The notes below the pieces were generated by a model. The model did no database searches and was not told the origin of the DNA. It saw nothing but the letters and a program-made list of their open reading frames with translations. From NCBI GenBank assembly GCA_900554495.1, contig USHR01000136.1, forward strand, positions 1 through 5,150: a stretch of 5,150 bases of DNA, in the 5' to 3' direction. The DNA comes from an uncultured Collinsella sp. (GTDB lineage: Bacteria; Actinomycetota; Coriobacteriia; Coriobacteriales; Coriobacteriaceae). Shown piece after piece: positions 1 through 5,150 of this stretch; positions within the stretch are counted from its first letter, which is position 1; each line of letters opens with the position of its first letter. The position numbers and the translations under genes are program-made.

Positions 1-24
1 GCGTCAGATGTGTATAAGAGACAG
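1..24. other. Residual Illumina Nextera adapter (Tn5 mosaic end), not genomic
   Basis: Bases 6-24 are the 19-bp Tn5 mosaic end used in Nextera libraries, and bases 1-5 (gcgtc) match the last bases of the Nextera read-1 adapter that precede it. The junction with genomic DNA falls between 24 and 25. The thiC reading frame continues open into the adapter, so the last residues it would encode there (after Lys-261 and a split Arg codon) are artificial. This is library-preparation sequence left at a contig end, not a transposon in the organism. Confidence 0.97.
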
Positions 25-809
25 CGCTTGCACAGCTTGCCCAGCTCGATCATCTCGGCGGTCTCGGTGGCGTCGTTGGAGTCGTAGAGGCAGCCCGGGC
101 GGCAGGAGTCGCCGAGCGAAATCGTCACGTCGTATTCGTGGCAAATCTCGAGCAGCTCGTCAAAGTACTCGTAGAAGGGGTTTTCGTTGCCGGTGACCTC
201 CATCCAGCCAAACAGCAGCGAGCCGCCGCGGCTGACGATGTTCATCAGGCGACCGGTCTCCTTAAAGGTCTTGGTGACCGACTTGTTGATGCCGCAGTGA
301 ATGGTCATAAAGTCCACGCCGTCCTCGGCGTGCGCGCGCACGACCTCGAACAGGTCGTCCTTGGTGAGCTTGACCAGCGGCTTTTCCATGTAGCCGATGG
401 CGTCGTACATGGGGACGGTGCCTACCATGAGCGGCGTCTCGTCGATGAGCTGCTGGCGGAACTGGCGCGTCTTGCCCGAGTTGGAGAGGTCCATGATGGC
501 GTCGGCGCCAAAGTCCTCAGCGATCTTGACCTTCTTCCATTCCTCGGCGGCATCGGCCTTGTCGCCCGAGATGCCCAAGTTCACGTTGACCTTGGTGGAC
601 AGGCCCTCGCCGACACCAAAGGCGCGCATGCCCTTTTTGATGTGCACGATGTTGGCGGGAATGGCGATGCGGCCGTCGGCCACGCGCTCGCGGATGTACT
701 CGGGGTCGCGATGCTCGCGCTCGGCGACCTCCTTCATCTGCGGTGTGATCTGCCCGGCGCGGGCGAAGTCGATTTGCGTGACGAGCTTGGGCTCGGTCTG
801 TGTGCTCAT
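25..809 (-). CDS. thiC: Phosphomethylpyrimidine synthase ThiC, N-terminal part (truncated by contig end)
   Basis: ThiC is a cytosolic radical-SAM enzyme that converts 5-aminoimidazole ribotide to HMP-phosphate, the pyrimidine half of thiamine. The 261 visible codons cover about 60% of the short (~430-residue) form common in Clostridia and Actinobacteria; the long N-terminal extension of the E. coli enzyme is absent. Visible family blocks are TKVNVNLGIS (72-81), GADAIMDLS (101-109), GTVPMYDA (130-137), FMTIHCGIN (167-175), VSRGGS (192-197) and SLGDSCRPG (231-239). These include the usual substrate-contacting Asn, Met-106, Tyr-135, His-171 and Ser-Arg-Gly. The zinc-binding histidines and the C-terminal CxxCx4C iron-sulfur motif lie beyond the contig end and cannot be checked. 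The ATG at 809 is chosen because AAGGGAG (818-824) lies 8 nt upstream. A TPP riboswitch in the leader argues for true ThiC rather than the paralogous BzaA/B/F benzimidazole enzymes, which are usually under cobalamin control. Confidence 0.95.
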
Positions 810-816
810 TGGCACG

Positions 817-908
817 GCTCCCTTCGTTGGCATTACCCATATCAGGTTTGCGGGTCAGGGCGGGCGCGCCCAGTCTCAGCCTGCCGTCTTGTCCTGCAAG
901 CTCCCCGT
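817..908 (-). ncRNA. TPP (THI-box) riboswitch in the thiC leader
   Basis: On the minus strand this leader carries the conserved TPP aptamer landmarks in order: GGGGAGC (P2/P3 5' side, 900-906), CUGAGA (874-879), GACCC (P2 3' side), ACCUGAU (841-847), GGGUAAUGCC and the closing GAAGGGAG. P3 forms from GCUUGC and GCAGGC. A GC-rich palindromic stem (GGGCGCGCCC) occupies the variable insertion between CUGAGA and GACCC, a position where extra stems are common in bacterial TPP riboswitches. The aptamer ends about 8 nt before the thiC ATG with no room for a terminator, and the closing GGGAG is also the best Shine-Dalgarno sequence. Translational repression of thiC by TPP is therefore the likely mode. 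An outer P1 helix is not obvious by eye. Confidence 0.93.
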
Positions 909-924
909 TTATGTGGTGGGCTCA

Positions 925-930
925 AGTATA
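925..930 (-). promoter_or_regulatory. Candidate -10 box for the thiC riboswitch transcript
   Basis: TATACT on the minus strand matches the sigma-70-type -10 consensus at 5 of 6 positions and lies about 17-20 bases upstream of the riboswitch 5' edge, so transcription would start near 917-918. The upstream -35 is poor: TTGGCC is present but at 19-bp spacing. The -10 is well placed for a transcript containing the whole aptamer. This is inferred from position and consensus only. Confidence 0.45.
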
Positions 931-980
931 GCCTGAATGGGTACGATTGGGCCAACAAGCGTGCCTGTGGGGAGGCGAAC

Positions 981-1496
981 ATGGAAGACAAGCATCTATA
1001 TCGAGAGACACAATGGGATGTATCGGCCGAGGAAAGCCGTGCGCACCATGGCCTTGTCGCGATTGGTTTTGCGGTGCTTGCCGTGTTGGTGATTGCCTTT
1101 TGTATTTGGACGTTCGGCGGTCGTGGCGGCGTCACCTGGGGGTTTGAAGCCGACGATGCCCTGCCGATTATGACCATGAAAGTTTCTGGTGGCAACACGG
1201 TTGCCGCACCGGGCGACTATTGGTATCCGCGCGACGAGTTTGTGCAGCTGCAGTTGAGCGGCGGGTCTATTCCGGGCGAAGAAATCGAACGCGTGACGTT
1301 TGATGAGGCACTCAAAACACTCATGGTGAAGCTCAAAGATCAGGGCGATGTGCCCACGACCATGGATATCGCTCTGACGGAGTGGCGTCTGGAACCTCCG
1401 TCGGGCGTTACGGTATCCGACGTAGAGCACGTTAAGATTACCTACCAAGATGGCTCGACGAGCGAGATTGCAAAGGCCGATGGCTTGGCGGAGTAA
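981..1496 (+). CDS. Small single-pass membrane-anchored protein of unknown function
   Basis: I do not recognise this 171-residue protein. It has a short charged N-terminus (about residues 1-23, mostly acidic), one hydrophobic segment at about 24-45 (GLVAIGFAVLAVLVIAFCIWTF), a Gly/Arg-rich junction, and a soluble C-terminal domain of about 120 residues rich in beta-prone and acidic stretches. This is the layout of a signal-anchor protein with its C-terminal domain outside the membrane, although the few basic residues make the orientation unsure. There is no cysteine pair, lipobox or recognisable catalytic motif. The ATG at 981 is chosen because GGAGG (971-975) precedes it by 5 nt; the open frame runs upstream to 138 only as antisense of thiC. 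It is divergent from thiC across 171 bp and converges on yaaA. TACGAT at 942-947 is a possible -10 box. By eye it is less GC-rich and less codon-biased than thiC or apeA, which suggests low expression. Confidence 0.85.
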   Translation: MEDKHLYRETQWDVSAEESRAHHGLVAIGFAVLAVLVIAFCIWTFGGRGGVTWGFEADDALPIMTMKVSGGNTVAAPGDYWYPRDEFVQLQLSGGSIPGEEIERVTFDEALKTLMVKLKDQGDVPTTMDIALTEWRLEPPSGVTVSDVEHVKITYQDGSTSEIAKADGLAE

Positions 1497-1519
1497 CGGG
1501 GTGTTTGGAAACGGCGGGC

Positions 1520-2329
1520 CTATAGTGCCTGCGCGTTCATGAAAACCAGGGTGTTTTTGTCTGAAAGCTCGGGGATGTGCCGATAGCCGATATTGAATGC
1601 GGTAAGTTCGCTTGCATCCTCGAGCTTGTTTTCTGCCATCCACCGCACCATGGAGCCGCGTGCCTTTTTGCTGGCGGTCGACTGTTGGATGGGCCTCCCG
1701 TTGCGGATGCCCTCGCCAAAGAGGCATGTGACGGCTGTGGCGTCGCCCGCGAGGTGGGGCAGAACGGCTTTGGCATACTCTACGCTGGCGAGGTTGACGA
1801 TCGTGGTGTTTGAGCCTGCCGGGGCGATAGCCCGCGCGAGCTTATCGCTCCAAAATGCGTAGAGGTCTCGGGCACCGTCGACGACAAGCTTCGCGCCCAT
1901 CTCCAGCCGATACGGTTCGACGGCATGAAAGGGACGAACGCACCCGTAGAGGCCGGAGAGGATCCACAGATGGTCTTGCAGCCATGCGAGCTGTGCGGAA
2001 TCCATCACCTCGGGTGCCATGCTCTGGTATTGAATGCCGTGATAGGACATGACGGCAGGGGAGAGGTGACGGGCGAGTGCGGGATTGTCGAGATCGCCGC
2101 TTTTCAGGATGGGCCCGAACTCATGCAGTGTGTTGAGGCAAGGTCCCAGCAGTTTGTCACTCACGTTCCACAGCGCCTGCAGGCCGCCGCTGCCTTCATT
2201 CCGCTCGATATCTAGCAGTGCGCGGTGGAGGCGAGCCGTCTCGCGCACAAAGGGTGGGATGCCCAGGACTTCAAAAGCATCTTGTGCCGCGCGCATTTGC
2301 TTGGCGGGCGAAATGATGACCTGCAGCAT
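1520..2329 (-). CDS. yaaA: YaaA/DUF328 (UPF0246) family peroxide-stress protein
   Basis: The 269-residue product matches the YaaA family (about 255-260 residues in E. coli). Family blocks visible are ISPAK (6-10) at the extreme N-terminus, SDKL (57-60), LSGLYG (124-129) with VRPF and EPYRLEMG (138-145), DLYAFW (155-160), NLASVEY (179-185) and KKARG (221-225). In E. coli, YaaA limits intracellular free iron during hydrogen-peroxide stress and binds DNA; that role is transferred by family only. The start at 2329 puts the ISPAK motif at the N-terminus, as in homologues, and has AGGAG (2335-2339) 5 nt upstream. An upstream in-frame ATG would read through the hairpin and add 28 residues not typical of the family, so it is rejected. 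The gene follows apeA on the same strand after a terminator-like hairpin, with no room for a separate promoter between that hairpin and the start codon. Its stop is 23 bp from that of the convergent membrane-protein gene. Confidence 0.95.
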   Translation of the reverse strand: MLQVIISPAKQMRAAQDAFEVLGIPPFVRETARLHRALLDIERNEGSGGLQALWNVSDKLLGPCLNTLHEFGPILKSGDLDNPALARHLSPAVMSYHGIQYQSMAPEVMDSAQLAWLQDHLWILSGLYGCVRPFHAVEPYRLEMGAKLVVDGARDLYAFWSDKLARAIAPAGSNTTIVNLASVEYAKAVLPHLAGDATAVTCLFGEGIRNGRPIQQSTASKKARGSMVRWMAENKLEDASELTAFNIGYRHIPELSDKNTLVFMNAQAL

Positions 2330-2344
2330 GGACTCTCCTCTGCC

Positions 2345-2418
2345 AAAAAAAGAAGTTGCGGTGGAATACGGTCTGTTTGGTCTATTGAAAGACCAAATCA
2401 ATCCGTATTCCACCGCAA
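2345..2418 (-). terminator. Putative intrinsic terminator after apeA / attenuator before yaaA
   Basis: On the minus strand a long hairpin (2356-2418) begins 17 nt past the apeA stop codon. It is followed after four bases (CTTC) by seven consecutive T residues (complement of 2345-2351). Position and T-run fit an intrinsic terminator of apeA. The stem is unusually long and has a bulged middle, and the T-run ends only 3 nt before the AGAGGAGA ribosome-binding region of yaaA. The hairpin could therefore be a 5'-UTR attenuator governing read-through into yaaA. The other flank has no T-run, so termination would be one-directional. Confidence 0.6.
2356..2418. repeat. Long nested inverted repeat (16-bp outer and 8-bp inner perfect arms)
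   Basis: The outer arms 2356-2371 and 2403-2418 (ttgcggtggaatacgg and its exact complement) are perfect over 16 bp. The inner arms 2376-2383 and 2390-2397 (tttggtct / agaccaaa) are perfect over 8 bp around a 6-nt loop. The two stems are separated by an asymmetric internal loop (tctg opposite tcaat). Beyond the outer arms a single mismatch is followed by two more matching bases. A minor alternative pairing joins attga (2384-2388) with tcaat (2398-2402). Total span is 63 bp, in the spacer between apeA and yaaA. It may be a structured RNA element, a protein-binding cruciform, or one copy of a dispersed palindromic repeat; the sequence alone does not decide. Confidence 0.93.
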
Positions 2419-2435
2419 GTTATGGGTGGGGTGGA

Positions 2436-3833
2436 TTAGGCGCGCTCGAGGAAGGCTTTGTAGCCGCGGTAGGCCTCGTAGATATCGGCCTTGTTGGCGA
2501 CCTCCCACAGGGCGTGCATGGACAGGACGGCAACGCCGGAGTCGATGACGTTCATGCCGTACTTGGCCATGATGTAGGCGATGGTGCCGCCGCCGCCCGC
2601 GTTGACGCGACCGAGCTCGCAGGTCTGGAAGTCTACGCCGGCCTCGTCCATGATGTCGCGGACGAGGGCCACATACTCGGCGTCGGCGTCGTTAGAGCCG
2701 CCCTTGCCGCGGCTGCCCGTGTACTTGTTAAAGCACAGGCCGCGACCCATGAAGGCGGCGTTCTTGGTCTCGAACTTGCCGGCATAGCCCGGGTCGAAGC
2801 CGGCGGACACGTCGGAGGAGAGCATACGGCTGCGGGCGAGCGCGCGGCGCAGAGCCAGCGGGCTGTCCTCGCCGGCGAGCATCATGATCTCGGCGACGGT
2901 GTTCTCGAAGAAGCGACTCGTCATGCCGGTGGCACCCACGGAACCGATCTCCTCCTTGTCGACGATGAGCGTGATGCTCGTGCGCTCCACGTTGGTGACG
3001 TTGATCTGGGCGAGCATGGAGGGGTAGGCACAGACGCGGTCGTCATGGCCATAGCCCAGAATCATGGAGCGGTCGAGGCCCATGTCGCGGGCGGGGCCGG
3101 CGGGCACGACCTCGATCTCGGCGGAGAGGAAGTCCTCCTCCTCGACGTCGTACTGCTCCTTGAGGATATCCAGGAACATCTGCTTGACGGGCTCCTTGGG
3201 GGCGTCCTTGTCGTCCTCATCGAACTTGACGGGACGGCCGCCCACGATCACGTCGAGGATCTCGGCGTCGACGGCGTCTTTGGCAGGCTTAGACATCTGC
3301 TCGCTCGAGAGATGGATCAGCAGGTCGGAGATGGTAAAGACCGGATCGTCCGCCTTGTCGCCGATATTGATGTCGACGGTGGTACCGTCCTTTTTGCAGA
3401 TGACGCCCACGAGTGCGAGCGGGGAGGCTACCCAGTGGTAGCTCTTGACGCCGCCGTAGTAGTGCGTGTCGAGATAAGCCATGTCGCCGGCCTCGAAGGC
3501 GGGGTTCTGCTTAAGGTCCAGGCGCGGCGAGTCCACGTGCGCGCCCAGGATGTTAAAGCCCTGCTCGAGCGGGGCGGTGCCCAGATTGACGAGCATAAGG
3601 TCCTTGCCGTGGTTAGCGGCATACACCTTGTCGCCTGCCTTAAGCTCGCGGCCTGCGGCGATTACGGTCTCCAGGTCGACGTATCCCGCCTCCTCGGCCA
3701 TCTTGATGCCGGCCTTGACGCACAGGCGCTCGGTCTTGTTCTCACTCAAAAACTGCTTATAGCCGCGGCAAAGCTCCTCGAGCTCCTCGATTTGCTGTGG
3801 CGTGTACTTTTTCCATGCGCAGGGACGCTCCAT
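2436..3833 (-). CDS. apeA: M18 family aminopeptidase (type 1, aspartyl-aminopeptidase-like)
   Basis: This 465-residue cytosolic metallo-aminopeptidase removes N-terminal residues from peptides and is expected to use two metal ions per subunit, usually in a large oligomer. The M18 motifs are all present in order: the metal-ligand His-99 with Asp-101 in GAHVDSPRLDL; the bridging Asp in GYGHDDRV (261-267); the catalytic and ligand glutamates in DKEEIGS (302-308); Asp-351 in SSDVSAGFDP; and the last ligand His-440 in SMHA. Length and the N-terminal layout (AWKKY, DKVYAANHGK, THYYGGVK) fit the ApeA (type 1) branch better than the shorter ApeB branch; substrate preference is not readable. The ATG at 3833 is supported by AAAGGAG (3842-3848) 8 nt upstream. 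Codon use is strongly biased to G/C-ending codons, which suggests good expression. It is divergent from polA and followed 106 bp later by yaaA, with a terminator-like hairpin between. Confidence 0.96.
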   Translation of the reverse strand: MERPCAWKKYTPQQIEELEELCRGYKQFLSENKTERLCVKAGIKMAEEAGYVDLETVIAAGRELKAGDKVYAANHGKDLMLVNLGTAPLEQGFNILGAHVDSPRLDLKQNPAFEAGDMAYLDTHYYGGVKSYHWVASPLALVGVICKKDGTTVDINIGDKADDPVFTISDLLIHLSSEQMSKPAKDAVDAEILDVIVGGRPVKFDEDDKDAPKEPVKQMFLDILKEQYDVEEEDFLSAEIEVVPAGPARDMGLDRSMILGYGHDDRVCAYPSMLAQINVTNVERTSITLIVDKEEIGSVGATGMTSRFFENTVAEIMMLAGEDSPLALRRALARSRMLSSDVSAGFDPGYAGKFETKNAAFMGRGLCFNKYTGSRGKGGSNDADAEYVALVRDIMDEAGVDFQTCELGRVNAGGGGTIAYIMAKYGMNVIDSGVAVLSMHALWEVANKADIYEAYRGYKAFLERA

Positions 3834-3882
3834 GACGCAGGCTCCTTTCGGATCGATCGTGCTGGTTGATGTACCGTGAGCC

Positions 3883-3891
3883 ATCGTATCA
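3883..3891 (-). promoter_or_regulatory. Candidate extended -10 promoter element for apeA
   Basis: On the minus strand TGA-TACGAT forms an extended -10 element (TGn followed by a 4-of-6 -10 box at 3883-3888). Transcription would start near 3876, giving a leader of about 43 nt before the apeA ATG at 3833. No good -35 is seen at 17 bp, which is tolerable for an extended -10 promoter. Evidence is consensus matching only. Confidence 0.35.
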
Positions 3892-3999
3892 CGCGCGGGC
3901 TCACGGCGGCAGGGAAGCCTGATGTGCGGTGGCCGCGGGGCGGGGAGCGTGTAAACTGGTGTGAGCAAACCGTGCCCAGCCCAAAGCGAGGTATTCAAT

Positions 4000-5150
4000 A
4001 TGTCTGACAAGCGCCGCACCTTTGCCGTTATCGACGGCAACTCGCTCATGCATCGCGCCTTCCACGCCGTGCCGCCGACCATGAACGCGCCGGACGGTCG
4101 CCCCACCAACGCGATCTTTGGCTTTCTGAACATGTTTCTCAAGATGATCGATGCCTTTAACCCCGACGGCGTCGTCGTGGCGTTTGACAAGGGTAAACCG
4201 CGCGTGCGCATGGAGATGCTGCCGCAGTATAAGGCGCAACGCCCGCCCATGGACCCCGATCTGCATGCGCAGTTCCCTATGATTAAGGAGCTGCTCGCCG
4301 CGCTCAACGTGCCGATTCTGCAGTCCGAGGGCTGGGAAGGCGATGACATCCTGGGAACCATGGCGCGCCTGGGTGAAGAGGCCGGCTGCGACATGCTACT
4401 GGTGACCGGCGACCGCGACATGTATCAACTCGTGACCGAGCACGTCAACGTGGTCTCGACCCGCAAGGGCCTGTCCGACGTGGCGATTATGACGCCCGAG
4501 AGCGTGGACGACCTGTATCACGGCATTACGCCGGCGCTCGTGCCCGATTTTTACGGTCTAAAGGGCGATACGTCCGACAACATCCCCGGTGTACCGGGCA
4601 TCGGTCCCAAAAAGGCGAGTGCGCTCATTGCGAAGTACGGTAGCCTGGACGAAGTCATCGCGCATGCCGATGAGGTCAAGGGCAAGATGGGCGAGAACCT
4701 GCGTGCACACATCGATGACGCACTACTGAGCCGCAAGGTTGCGACAATTCGCACCGATGCGCCCGTCGAGCTCGACTTTGAGGCGACGTCCTTCCCGGCG
4801 TTTTCTGCCGACGAAGTGTCCGCGGCGCTGGGTACGCTTGGTATCACCGCCATGCAGAACCGTTTCTTGGCGCTGATCGGCGGCGAGGGCGGGACTGCTG
4901 CCTCCAGTGTGTTTGAGATACCTGCTATGGTTCGCGCAGCCGCCGGCGATGCCGACGCGCTTGGTGCCGTTGCGGCTGAGGTCTCCCGCGCGATTGATGC
5001 CGGCGAGTGGGTCGCCGCCGTGGTGGACGACGACAAGGAAGAGGGCGCGCTCTTTGGGCTGACGCGCACGCTGTGGTTGGCGACGTCCAAGGGCCTGTTC
5101 GCGCTCGAGGAGGGCGACAGCTGTGCGGCGGCTGAGGTTGAGGGCTTCAA
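4000..5150 (+). CDS. polA: DNA polymerase I, N-terminal part (runs off the window)
   Basis: The 383 visible codons encode the 5'-nuclease domain of DNA polymerase I, which removes RNA primers and flaps in Okazaki-fragment maturation and excision repair. The metal-binding acids are intact: Asp-12 in VIDGNS, Asp-63 in AFDKGKPRVR, Glu-113/Asp-115/Asp-116 in GWEGDDILGT, Asp-138/Asp-140 in TGDRDMYQL, and Asp-190/Asp-193 in LKGDTSDNIPG. They are followed by the helix-hairpin-helix GVPGIGPKKA (197-206). From about residue 300 the 3'-5' exonuclose-like domain begins; its first strand reads WVAAVVDDDKEEG (337-349) rather than the usual FDTET motif. The polymerase domain lies outside the window. The ATG at 4000 has a modest GCGAGG (3986-3991) 8 nt upstream and gives the standard N-terminus. 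A TAAACT at 3952-3957 is a weak candidate -10. The gene is divergent from apeA. Confidence 0.97.
   Translation, partial: MSDKRRTFAVIDGNSLMHRAFHAVPPTMNAPDGRPTNAIFGFLNMFLKMIDAFNPDGVVVAFDKGKPRVRMEMLPQYKAQRPPMDPDLHAQFPMIKELLAALNVPILQSEGWEGDDILGTMARLGEEAGCDMLLVTGDRDMYQLVTEHVNVVSTRKGLSDVAIMTPESVDDLYHGITPALVPDFYGLKGDTSDNIPGVPGIGPKKASALIAKYGSLDEVIAHADEVKGKMGENLRAHIDDALLSRKVATIRTDAPVELDFEATSFPAFSADEVSAALGTLGITAMQNRFLALIGGEGGTAASSVFEIPAMVRAAAGDADALGAVAAEVSRAIDAGEWVAAVVDDDKEEGALFGLTRTLWLATSKGLFALEEGDSCAAAEVEGF

Noticed and set aside
6..24. Tn5 mosaic end as evidence of a native transposon
   Set aside because: The hyperactive mosaic end plus adjoining adapter bases at the exact contig end is a library signature, with no transposase gene nearby.
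25..809. Reading the ThiC-like gene as a BzaA/BzaB/BzaF 5-hydroxybenzimidazole synthase
   Set aside because: The TPP riboswitch and the typical short-form ThiC blocks favour thiamine synthesis. The missing C-terminus prevents a complete test.
138..980. Upstream extension of the membrane-protein frame across thiC
   Set aside because: It is antisense to conserved ThiC sequence and crosses the TPP riboswitch. GGAGG just before the ATG at 981 marks the real start.
2330..2413. Longer YaaA start (28 extra N-terminal residues)
   Set aside because: It would translate through the hairpin and push the family's N-terminal ISPAK motif inward. AGGAG lies at the right distance from the 2329 ATG.
3850..3859. 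Short gatcgatc palindrome upstream of apeA as an operator
   Set aside because: Too short and too likely by chance in this base composition, with no second half-site or known regulator match.
2085..3869. 594-codon open frame on the plus strand, antisense to apeA and part of yaaA
   Set aside because: It mirrors GC-rich codons of apeA, which has every M18 catalytic motif and a good ribosome binding site. The antisense translation is low-complexity (Val/Gly/Asp/Leu-rich) with no recognisable domain.
4551..5150. 199-codon open frame on the minus strand inside polA
   Set aside because: A Ser/Ala/Pro-rich shadow of polA codons. The plus strand encodes a well-conserved DNA polymerase I.

Overview
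The window looks like a metagenome or isolate contig end from a GC-rich, anaerobic gut-type actinobacterium. My best guess is the class Coriobacteriia (Collinsella-like). I base this on GC-rich codon use, a short clostridial-style ThiC, an M18 aminopeptidase of the ApeA type and a YaaA-family protein. The taxonomic call is inference and was not tested by a search. The first 24 bases are not genomic: they match the Illumina Nextera (Tn5 mosaic end) adapter, so real sequence starts at 25.

Layout. Positions 25-809 (minus) hold the N-terminal ~60% of thiC, cut by the contig end, preceded by a TPP riboswitch (817-908) whose 3' end carries the thiC ribosome binding site. A small single-pass membrane protein of unknown function is transcribed divergently (981-1496, plus). 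It converges on yaaA (1520-2329, minus). Upstream of yaaA is a long hairpin (2356-2418) followed on the minus strand by seven T residues. It sits directly after the M18 aminopeptidase gene apeA (2436-3833, minus) and abuts the yaaA ribosome binding site. After a 166-bp divergent intergenic region, polA (4000 to beyond 5150, plus) begins; only its 5'-nuclease domain and the start of the proofreading-like domain are present.

How the genes relate. These are mostly unconnected housekeeping functions: thiamine pyrimidine synthesis, peptide turnover, peroxide/iron stress and DNA repair/replication. The only linkage suggested by layout is apeA-yaaA, same strand and separated by a terminator-like hairpin that could act as an attenuator for yaaA. 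I see no mobile element, CRISPR array, tRNA or rRNA, and nothing that amounts to a novel multi-gene system. The points most worth a second look are the apeA-yaaA hairpin, the adapter, the uncharacterised membrane protein and the apparently degenerate proofreading domain of PolA.
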